Below are positions 1 to 6,011 of a DNA stretch of 6,303 nucleotides, one piece after another. The first letter of the stretch is position 1; every line of letters starts with the position of its first letter. The notes beneath the pieces were generated by a model that searched no databases, was not told the origin of the DNA, and worked only from the letters and a program-made list of their open reading frames with translations. The DNA comes from Clostridiales bacterium (GTDB lineage Bacteria; Bacillota; Clostridia; Lachnospirales; CAG-274). Where the stretch lies: contig JAJQCI010000151.1 of assembly GCA_021202835.1 (NCBI GenBank), positions 1 to 6,303 of the forward strand, read 5' to 3'. The translations under genes were made by a program, and so were the position numbers.

Positions 1-633
1 TTTTTTCATCTTTTATAAAATTATAACAGCTAAATCCCTTTTTCAAGCTTTCATCTATAGAAGCAACTGCAACCTCAAATGTTTTGCTCCCTAATGGTCC
101 GGCAAAAGGCATCTCCGTATTCTGAAGCGCATTATTAGGAAACATATAATATTTATTATCTACCCAACCCGTTGTATAAGGAATATAGCATATATTTTCT
201 TCACTTTGGTCAAGCTTATTGGCTATATAATTAACCAAAAGCGACTCTAAGTCCCTTCCTCTTATTGAATTAATGCTATAGCCGTTAAAGTTAAAAAGTC
301 TGCTTGGTTTGCCTTTTTCTATATCCTTTTTATAAATAAAAGAATTGACCTGTCATCTGACATCATTAACAAATATCCGTCTTCTTTTTTGTATCGAGGA
401 TCCCACTTAAGCATAACTGCCGACTTAATAAAAAATTTGGCAACAACTGTTGAACGACTATTAAAATCATCATATTCAACACAATAAGACAGCCTCGAGC
501 CATCGTCCACTAAACGCTCTTTATCCAGTATATCCCATTTTTTAAGATTTAACTTTGCATTCTCAAACTGTAAATTTAAGTTACACTGTGCCAACCGGGC
601 ATTTTGCGAAAGAAGAAAACCCTGATATCTCAT
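1..633 (-). pseudogene. Frameshifted, partial gene; possible DUF927-like protein
   Basis: An ATG at 633 opens a 104-codon frame that stops at 319. The -1 frame is open from about 352 to the window edge but has no usable start of its own, so the two halves read as one gene of at least 211 aa. A single missing A in the minus-strand run of five A (327-331) explains the break: with six A the reading is smooth (..LLFIKKDIEKGKPSR..). An AGGAG at 637-641 lies only 3 nt from the ATG, which is tight. The second half contains a stretch reading YTTGWVDNKYYMFP near positions 165-205, which resembles the GW...(F/Y)xxP signature of DUF927 proteins found with mobile-element helicase/primases. That match is from memory and weak. 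The first half matches nothing I recognise. The gene follows the Q-rich ORF by 27 nt in the same frame. It could also be an unrelated hypothetical protein. Confidence 0.5.
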
Positions 634-660
634 TGACTCCTGACTTACAGAAATAATTTT

Positions 661-924
661 TTAAAAGTCCATGGGAGTTGGCATGCCGGCATAATTTCCC
701 TGACAAACAGGCTGTTGCTGCATACAGCCACCTGAATAACCCTGCGGTGCATAATTTGGAGCAGTTTGCTGCATATAACCATTTTGATTTGACTGTTGTG
801 CAATGCTTTATTGGTTAGATGTTCTCTCTATAGGATCAATTAACCGTCGTTGGTTAGATGTTCTCTCTATAGGATCGATTAACCTTTCATTGTTTGCTGC
901 ATCATAATCGTAATTATAATTCAT
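661..924 (-). pseudogene. Q/N/Y/G-rich short protein gene with in-frame stop and internal 39-bp duplication
   Basis: An ATG at 924 sits 9 nt from a perfect GGAGG (934-938). The frame reads MNYNYDYDAANNE, then two copies of a 12-residue block (RLIDPIERTSNQ), then meets TAA at 808-810 after 38 codons. Past the stop the same frame stays open for 48 codons of the same character (QQSNQNGYMQQ, NYAPQGYSGG, MQQQPVCQGNY) and ends in TPMDF at the TAA of 661-663. The likely ancestral protein was about 87 aa. The stop is preceded by CAA, and a CAA-to-TAA or CGA-to-TGA/TAA change would explain it. Low complexity rich in Gln, Asn, Tyr and Gly suggests a disordered protein. I see no signal peptide or known domain, and the function is unknown. 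The strong ribosome site shows it was a real gene. Whether the 38-aa product is made and useful is open. Confidence 0.6.
808..885 (-). repeat. 39-bp direct tandem duplication inside the Q-rich gene
   Basis: Unit 1 (885-847) and unit 2 (846-808) are adjacent 39-bp copies differing at four positions. The length is a multiple of three, so the frame is kept and the block RLIDPIERTSNQ is doubled. The last codon is CGA in unit 1 and TAA in unit 2, so the premature stop is one of the sequence differences between the copies. The remaining differences are the first base of unit (A/C) and a synonymous C/T in the Ile codon. Confidence 0.9.
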
Positions 925-977
925 TAAATTTTACCTCCTCGGATTATTAGGTAGTGTCAAATCTTACTGCCTTTTTT

Positions 978-983
978 ATTATA
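978..983 (-). promoter_or_regulatory. Possible -10 element for the Q-rich gene
   Basis: The minus strand carries a perfect TATAAT about 54 nt before the ATG at 924. No convincing -35 box lies 16-18 nt further upstream. A TTGACA at 952-957 is too close to the start codon to pair with any -10. A modest candidate only. Confidence 0.3.
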
Positions 984-1131
984 TTGGCAAAGCATTACGA
1001 TTTTATCTTAAACTAACAATACATCAGACTTAAAGGAGGGTTGGAGAAATTCTGTAAAGAAAGGTGTAAAATTTTTATAGTTTTTTGATATATATGGTTT
1101 TGCGAGCCTATATGAGTTAATAAACATATTA

Positions 1132-1275
1132 TATAGATTATGATAAGAGCAGCAAAAAGGTATTGCTGACACGGTATAAATATGATGAAAATGGCAGAGT
1201 GGTACTGCCAACACGGCTTAAATATGATGAGAACGGCAAAAGGTACTGCCGACATGATTTAAATATGCTGAAAAT
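1132..1275. repeat. 42-bp tandem repeat, three hairpin units
   Basis: Three units start at 1150, 1192 and 1234 (42, 42 and about 41 bp), and part of a preceding unit is visible from about 1132 (the ATGATaAgAg tail). Each unit has a short inverted repeat around a conserved GGTA loop, followed by a shared A/T-rich linker (AAATATGATGA-like). Arms are CAGCAA/TTGCTG (1150-1155/1163-1168), TGGCAG/CTGCCA (1192-1197/1205-1210) and CGGCA/TGCCG (1234-1238/1247-1251). Bases differ between units in both arms at once, so pairing is kept. The array lies downstream of the TetR gene and would be in its 3' untranslated region if transcription continues. Confidence 0.85.
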
Positions 1276-1343
1276 ATTTTACAGGATTAGTGCTCAACGT
1301 GCTTTGAGACATACATATATGATTTTTATGATAAGATGACAGG

Positions 1344-1363
1344 GGCTGTGAAAAATAACAGCC
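1344..1363. other. Short hairpin, not a typical terminator
   Basis: GGCTGT (1344-1349) and ACAGCC (1358-1363) can pair around an 8-nt A-rich loop. On the minus strand, which is the transcribed one here, the hairpin is followed by CCTGTCATC rather than a T run, so it does not fit an intrinsic terminator. It may still mark or protect the 3' end of the efflux operon transcript. Confidence 0.4.
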
Positions 1364-1369
1364 GGCTTG

Positions 1370-1427
1370 TATATAGCAGCAGCCGGCCGTTGTCCTGAAA
1401 GGAGTGAATATTATGAGCCGATATACG
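1370..1427. repeat. Interspersed repeat, copy A (3' of tetR-family gene)
   Basis: Bases 1370-1400 match 2620-2650 at 25 of 31 positions, and 1410-1427 match 2670-2687 at 15 of 18. The two blocks are 9 nt apart here and 19 nt apart in copy B. Shared core: TATATA, then a GCCGGC palindrome, then TCC-GAAA, then ATTATGAG-GATAT-CG. The copy begins 9 nt beyond the TetR stop codon. Confidence 0.65.
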
Positions 1428-1435
1428 GTTAATTA

Positions 1436-1993
1436 TCAGGCAAAAAGTTTTTCGAGCAAAACGGACATACTCTCTTTTGTTTCGTCGGGGTCGTGGTTTT
1501 CGTTCTGCATAAAATCGAATATTATCAGGATTAGTGCCAGTGAAAGATATTTGGCTGTAAAGCTGTTTGACTTGCTGTCTTCGGGACAACAGCTTTGAAG
1601 ATGTTTAAGCAGTTTGTCATAGGTATTATTAACAGGCGAAAACGCTATGCCCATTGCCGTAAAATTATCGATAAAGTTAAAGCTGTAATTATATACTTCA
1701 AAGGCATCTATGAAATTGTTGAAAAAAGCTCTGTAATATACACACAAATTGCCCTCAAAGGCTTCGTCTCGGACTTTGTTTAAGCAGTCATTTATGATTT
1801 TACCCAGAAAAAATGATAAAAAATCATATTTGTTGGTAAAGTGTTTGTAAAATGTTCCTCTGCTGACCATAGCGTTGTCGCAGATTTCGTTTACGGTTAT
1901 GTCACAGAAGTCTTTCTTTTCCAGCAGCTCTTCAAATGAATTATTTAGGGCTATGTATGTTTTTCTGACCCTTAAATCCGGTTTTTCGCTCAT
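1436..1993 (-). CDS. TetR/AcrR-family transcriptional regulator
   Basis: A 185-aa protein with the standard TetR layout. The N-terminal DNA-binding domain has its helix-turn-helix at about residues 32-52 (ITVNEICDNAMVSRGTFYKHF), with the family hallmark YKHF..KYDFL directly after. The C-terminal ligand-binding and dimerisation part (about 60-185) is divergent, so the inducer cannot be named. The ATG shares a base with the stop of the DUF308 gene (TAATG at 1991-1995), and no strong ribosome site precedes it (only GGGGATGG), which points to translational coupling. Family members of this kind usually repress a neighbouring efflux gene and release DNA on binding the exported compound. Placement as the last gene of the pump operon suggests autoregulation, which is inference. 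Low-complexity or missing regions are not seen, and the length is normal. Confidence 0.9.
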   Translation of the reverse strand: MSEKPDLRVRKTYIALNNSFEELLEKKDFCDITVNEICDNAMVSRGTFYKHFTNKYDFLSFFLGKIINDCLNKVRDEAFEGNLCVYYRAFFNNFIDAFEVYNYSFNFIDNFTAMGIAFSPVNNTYDKLLKHLQSCCPEDSKSNSFTAKYLSLALILIIFDFMQNENHDPDETKESMSVLLEKLFA

Positions 1994-2562
1994 TATACCA
2001 TCCCCGTTTTATTTTTGTTTTTCTTTTCGGAAACAAGCTGGGCAATCAGTGAAACCAAGTCAATAATTGACGCCAAAACAAGAGAAATGCCCACAAACAT
2101 CCAAAGAGCGGCTGTGCTTACGAAGGGATTTATAAGAATAACAGCGGCAAATATGATTGAAATTACCGCACTTAAGCACACAATACCCCATTTTTGTTTA
2201 AATCTCATTAAATCCACCGCCGCCTGAAGCTTGAAAAGTCCGGCGATTAAAATGCCTATGCCGTATATAATTGTGAAAATAGGAAAGGTGGCAATAAACC
2301 ACTCCGAGCGCCAAAGGCAGAAGCCGCCGAAAACCGCCGCCAAAAGACCTTTAAAAAGGCACTGACGAAGAGAAGCGGTCAAAGGCTCAAGCTTGAAATA
2401 ATAAACTATATTTATAACGGCATAGATAAGACACAATATTCCGGCTGTAATTATAATTGCCTTTGTAACCCCCACGGGATCTACAAGTAAGATTATGCCC
2501 AAAACGCACTCTAAGGCAAAAAGCGCTATTTTAAGCCATATGTTTTTTGTTCTGTTTTCCAT
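1993..2562 (-). CDS. DUF308/HdeD-type integral membrane protein
   Basis: A 189-aa very hydrophobic protein with six likely membrane helices at about residues 9-27, 34-55, 69-84, 89-111, 125-144 and 150-175, and a lysine-rich C-terminal tail (SEKKNKNK). The repeated pattern G-I-hydrophobic-(D/N)P followed by a helix ending in an aromatic- or aspartate-rich turn (around 22-55 and 137-170) is the internal duplication typical of DUF308/HdeD proteins. HdeD of enteric bacteria is linked to acid resistance, and for most family members the role is unknown. ATG 2562 is chosen because AGGAGG lies 9 nt upstream. It sits 108 nt after the pump gene and overlaps the TetR start by one base, so it is probably controlled with the regulator. 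A role in membrane stress beside the pump is plausible but not shown. Confidence 0.8.
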   Translation of the reverse strand: MENRTKNIWLKIALFALECVLGIILLVDPVGVTKAIIITAGILCLIYAVINIVYYFKLEPLTASLRQCLFKGLLAAVFGGFCLWRSEWFIATFPIFTIIYGIGILIAGLFKLQAAVDLMRFKQKWGIVCLSAVISIIFAAVILINPFVSTAALWMFVGISLVLASIIDLVSLIAQLVSEKKNKNKTGMV

Positions 2563-2617
2563 TATTTTTTACCTCCTGTGAATTTCTTGCTTATTATGGA
2601 ACAACAGACGACAGAGC

Positions 2618-2623
2618 ATTATA
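2618..2623 (-). promoter_or_regulatory. Possible internal -10 element before the DUF308-tetR pair
   Basis: A perfect TATAAT on the minus strand would start transcripts about 49 nt before the DUF308 ATG. At the 17-nt spacing the upstream hexamer is CGGAAA, a poor -35, so activity is doubtful unless helped by an activator. It lies at the edge of interspersed repeat copy B, beside a GCCGGC-centred near-palindrome that could be an operator. Confidence 0.25.
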
Positions 2624-2687
2624 TAACAACTGCCGGCTGTTTTCCGGAAATAAAAAGGGATTTATACGAATTATGAGTGGATATGCG
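2620..2687. repeat. Interspersed repeat, copy B (3' end of pump gene)
   Basis: Partner of the copy at 1370-1427, in the same orientation. It contains a perfect TTTCCGGAAA palindrome (2641-2650) and the 16-base string ACAACTGCCGGCTGTT (2625-2640). The latter matches ACAACGGCCGGCTGCT on the opposite strand of copy A at 14 of 16 positions. The right edge overlaps the last five codons (SHIHS and stop region) of the pump. Confidence 0.65.
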
Positions 2688-5600
2688 AATTTTGCTGTTT
2701 CTCGTTATATTCTTTAAGTGCCTTTGTGTACTTGTTTTCTCCGGCATCTGTATAGGGAGAAAACTTGCTTGTGCAGCGGCTTATAAATCCTGATATTGAA
2801 TCAAACAGTGAATAAACCGTAGGTATGAATATAAGAGTTACAAGAGTACCTATTGAAAGACCGAATATAATTACAACACCCATTGCCTGCTGTAATTCCA
2901 TACCTTCTGACAAAGCCAGCGCCATAGGCACCATACCGAAGACTGTTGTAAGGGTTGTCGTAAGGATAGGACGAAGTCTTGAACGGCCTGCCGCAACAAG
3001 AGCGTCATAACAGGTCATACCATGTTCAAGTCGTCTTTGGTTTGCGTAGTCTATAAGCACAATACCGTTATTAACGACCATACCTACAAGCATAAGGAAG
3101 CCTATGAGGGCGAAAGCCGTTACATTTGTTCTTGTTATGAACAAACCGAACAAACCGCCTGAAATAGCAAGAGGCATAGAGAACATAATTATAAGCGGCT
3201 GAGAAAGTGACTCGAACTGCGACGCCATAACTATGAATACCAAGAGCTCGGCAACAACTATAATTACAAGAAGTGTGTTGAATGTTTCATTCATCATTTC
3301 GGTTGTGCCGCCGAATTCATAGGAATAGCCGTCGGGCAAGTCATAATCTTCCATTACTTCTATAACCTTAGCCTGTGTTGCACTTGAATCCAAATCGCCT
3401 ATTTCACCTGTCAGCTCTACGCAGGTAACCTGATTTTCTCTTCTGATTATATCGGGAGTTTCGGTTTCAACGATTTCGGCAACCTCTGTAAGAGGTATTT
3501 CCGCTCCGGTTCCCGTTGTGATTGTAAGAGAATAAAGGTCTTTTATATAATCAAGTCTTTCCTCGGGATACATTACGTTTATGTCTGTTTCCGAGCCGCC
3601 TGTCTTTAAGGTTGTCTGTGTAATGCCTTTGTTTGCAGCACTTACCGCAGAAGCTATTGAAGCCGAGCTTACACCGTAAGCGGCTGCCTTAGCCCTGTCA
3701 ACAACTATATCTGTCTGATACTGTGTATCTTCAAGAGTACTTTCAATATATTTTGCACCGTCAAGAGCTTCAAATCTTTCAACAAGGTCGTCACTGATTT
3801 GTCTTAATGTAGATACATCATCACCCTTAACATCCAGTGTAAAGCCGCTGCTTGAAACAGAGCCCATAGCCATTGAGCCTTCCTGTACGGTTATGTCTGC
3901 ACCTACAATACCGCTTAATCTGTCTTCAAGCTCATCTACAACATCGGCATCGCCCTTATCTCTTTTATCCGATGAAACAAGGTTGATGTTTACGGTTACC
4001 GTACCGGAATCTATTGTTGTATAAATTGTATCCGCTTCGGGAATATCGCCTATGGCTTCGTTTATTTCCTGAAGTATTTCATAGCTATAGTCAAAGTTAT
4101 AATTGTCGGAAACCTCCGCTGAAACCGAAACGGTACCTTCGTCGGGGCTTGCAATAAGATCCATACCCAAGCTGCCGGCTGTTGATACGGTAAGGAAGAA
4201 CAAAACAATTACAATAACTACGGTTAAAACTCTGTGCTTTAAACATTTTCCAAGGAACCGGCTGTAAACATAGTCAAGTCTTTCAAGACCGTGGTTTACA
4301 ATATCACCTAAGCCGTCAAGTATCGTTCTCTTTTTGGGCTTTCTTCTCTCTCTGTCGTCATTTGCCATAATAAGCGTACAGGCTGTGGGCACGAAAGTAA
4401 TGGAAACAACATAAGATGCAAAAAGAGCGATAACTACCGTATAGGCAATATTATTAAGCATCTGACCCATTATTGAGTTCCAGAAAAGGAAGGGAGCAAA
4501 AACGGCAACGGTTGTCAGGGTTGAAGCAAATACCGCCATTGCAACCTCTTGGGTTCCTTTATATGCCGATTCTGTGGCTGAAAAGCCTCTTGCACGCCAG
4601 TTATATATATTTTCCAAAACTACAACCGAGTTATCAACAAGCATACCTATGGCTATAACAACGCCGCTCATCGAAACTACGTTCATAGTAAGCCCCAATA
4701 CATACATTCCCCCGAAGGTAGCCATAATACATAATAGATGTAGGAATTGATACACCTATAATAAGGGCACTCTTCCAGTCCTGAAGGAATATAAGAAGTA
4801 TGATAACCGCCAAAAACGCCGCCTGGAAGGCCGTTTCGACTACGTTGTTAATTGAACGTTTGATATAATCCGAGGTTGTTGTAAGCAGAGTAAAGTCAAG
4901 ATTTGGTTCTGATTCGTTAAGCTCCGCTATAGTGCTTGCAAGACTGTCGGCAACATTTACTATATTACCGTCCGAAGCAAGAGTAACCTCAAGTATAATA
5001 CCCTCTGTTCCGTTTATAACTGAAATGGTTTCTCTGTCAAGTTCAACCTCGTCAATAGATTCGGCTATTTCTCTTAAAAGCAGACCGTTTCCGGCGGAGG
5101 TTGTTATATATGTGTTTCTTATATCCTCTAAATCGTCAAACTGTCTCGCAACTCTCAGGGTTACGTCCTGTGAGCCTTTTTTGATTGTGCCTACGGAAAT
5201 ATTTTGGTTTTCCGCAGACAAAGCGGAAGAAATTGACGAAAGGGATATTCCGAGCTGACTAACCTTTTCGGGGTCTAAAACAACCTGAATTTCCGTTTCA
5301 ACACCACCTACGATGTCAACAGAAGCTACACCCTCTATTCTTTCAAAATAGGTTGTTATGTCTTCATCTACATAATTATAAAGTGTGGCATCGTCCATTG
5401 AAGGTGAAGTAACACCTACGTCAAAGGAATCGCTGTCGAAGTCAATCTTTATAATAGACGGATCATCATCAATATCGTCGGGAAGACTTACACGTTCCAG
5501 CTTATCCCTTATGTCATTTACACCCTCGGTCAAATCCGTTCCTTCAACAAATTCAACGAGAATAAGAGAGCTGCCTTCCGAAGACTGTGACGTTATTGTA

Positions 5601-5827
5601 TCAATACCTGTTATGGTTGAAAGCTGTTCTTCCAAAGGTTTGGTAACAAGCTCCAAAATTTCCTCCGGGCCTGCTCCCGTATAGGTGGTCATTACCATAG
5701 CGTAGGGCAGCTCCATATCCGGTATGTAAGCAAGCTCAAGGGTATTGTATGAAACAAAGCCTAATATAAGTACAAACAGAACTATCATACATACCGTAAC
5801 GGGTCTTTTAATTGCTGTTTTAATCAT
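2671..5827 (-). pseudogene. RND (AcrB/SwrC-like) efflux permease, frameshifted by a 7-bp duplication
   Basis: The gene encodes a proton-driven RND multidrug or amphiphile exporter of the inner membrane. Reading starts at ATG 5827 (MIKTAIKRPVTV, the typical RND N-terminus) with GGGGAGG 9 nt upstream. The first frame stops at 4634 (397 aa). The rest continues in the next frame from about 4735 to 2671. Deleting one copy of the CATAATA repeat (4723-4736) joins them into 1049 aa, close to the family norm. In the repaired protein: TM1 at about 11-31, first extracytoplasmic loop to about 330, TM2 and following helices 335-500, TM7 about 531-550, second loop about 551-845, last helices about 849-1007, then a hydrophilic tail. 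The TM4 relay motif GMLVDNSVVVLENI has D396 and E403, with N397 where AcrB has Asp408. The TM10 region reads VVNNGIVLIDYANQ (N917, N918), without AcrB's Lys940. No adaptor or outer-membrane gene is adjacent, as in Gram-positive SwrC-type pumps. As sequenced, the product is almost surely inactive. Confidence 0.92.
4723..4736. repeat. 7-bp tandem duplication (CATAATA x2) breaking the pump gene
   Basis: Two adjacent copies at 4723-4729 and 4730-4736. The extra 7 bp shifts the frame by one. With a single copy the protein reads IPTSIMATFGGMYVLGLTMNVVSM, which has the normal RND spacing between the PTS turn and the TM4 segment (14 residues). Confidence 0.9.
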
Positions 5828-5945
5828 GAGCAGATTCCTCCCCGTCAGTTTCAATAATTATGCCGATATGCTGCAATATGAATATCAATAAAAAAATAAC
5901 TGATATTACCGCAAGCAGCACGGCAGGTTTTTTTGTTTTATTCAT
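5820..5945 (-). CDS. 41-aa single-helix membrane micropeptide coupled to the pump
   Basis: ATG 5945 has AGGAGG (5955-5960) 9 nt upstream. The frame encodes a basic N-terminus (MNKTKKP), one strongly hydrophobic stretch at about residues 8-31 (AVLLAVISVIFLLIFILQ and on) and an acidic tail (ETDGEESAHD) ending at TAA 5820-5822. The stop codon lies within the first codons of the pump: the last 8 nt (ATGATTAA) are shared, and the pump's own ribosome site is inside this ORF. Such an overlap indicates coupled translation and fixed stoichiometry. The charge pattern predicts N-in, C-out. I know of no matching family. By analogy only, enterobacterial AcrZ is a 49-aa single-helix subunit that binds AcrB and alters its substrate range. 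This peptide could play a similar role, or act only as a leader that opens the pump's ribosome site. Confidence 0.7.
   Translation of the reverse strand: MNKTKKPAVLLAVISVIFLLIFILQHIGIIIETDGEESAHD
5837..5843 (-). promoter_or_regulatory. Ribosome binding site fixing the pump start
   Basis: GGGGAGG on the minus strand lies 9 nt before ATG 5827. It rules out the longer frame that begins with TTG at 5854, because that start would place this site inside the coding region and has no site of its own. Confidence 0.8.
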
Positions 5946-5991
5946 TTTCCTGTTCCTCCTGTTTTATATTTTTTTGGTTTTTGTCTTTCAA

Positions 5992-6011
5992 TGATATTTC
6001 ATAAAATATCA
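5992..6011. promoter_or_regulatory. Perfect 8-bp inverted repeat, possible operator
   Basis: TGATATTT (5992-5999) and AAATATCA (6004-6011) are exact reverse complements around a 4-bp CATA centre. The site overlaps the stop codon of the 74-aa gene and lies 47 nt before the micropeptide start. Size and symmetry suit a dimeric repressor such as TetR. An AU-only hairpin of this strength would be a weak RNA structure and no T run follows, so a terminator is unlikely. A looser A/T-rich look-alike is at 6281-6297. Confidence 0.45.

Larger units (their letters stand above)
925..1435. other. Gene-free intergenic region with repeats
   Basis: These 511 bases separate the end of the TetR gene from the start of the Q-rich gene. 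They contain the putative -10 at 978-983, the 42-bp hairpin repeat array (about 1132-1275), a GGCTGT/ACAGCC hairpin (1344-1363) and copy A of an interspersed repeat (1370-1427). The open frames on the minus strand between 1008 and 1255 have no ribosome site and show a 14-residue periodicity imposed by the DNA repeat, so I do not call them genes. I see nothing recognisable in 984-1130 or 1276-1340. Confidence 0.7.

Noticed and set aside
945..961. GGTAGTGTCAAATC string resembling an insertion-sequence end
   Set aside because: No matching inverted copy elsewhere in the window, no transposase remnant and no visible target duplication.
1008..1255. Two overlapping minus-strand ORFs (68 and 80 codons)
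   Set aside because: No ribosome site. Their internal 14-residue repeats simply mirror the 42-bp DNA repeat.
1150..1275. CRISPR array
   Set aside because: The 42-bp units are continuous and similar over their whole length, with no unique spacers between conserved repeats and no cas genes.
1344..1363. Intrinsic terminator for the efflux operon
   Set aside because: The stem is only 6 bp and no T run follows on the transcribed strand.
1404..1598. Plus-strand 64-codon ORF with a good AAAGGAG site before its ATG
   Set aside because: It lies almost wholly antisense to the well-supported TetR gene and shows no recognisable protein character. The ribosome-like string is part of repeat copy A.
4169..4180. 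CTGCCGGCTGTT, a 12-base match to repeat copy B, inside the pump gene
   Set aside because: It codes an ordinary stretch of a membrane helix (TAGSL). A 12-base coincidence is expected in a window this size.
4932..5684. Plus-strand ORFs of 108 and 99 codons (4932-5258, 5385-5684)
   Set aside because: Antisense shadows of the pump's first extracytoplasmic loop. They are serine-rich composition artefacts without ribosome sites.
5828..5854. Nine-residue longer pump start using TTG at 5854
   Set aside because: The strong GGGGAGG site lies between TTG and the ATG at 5827, and MIKTAIKRP is the usual RND N-terminus.
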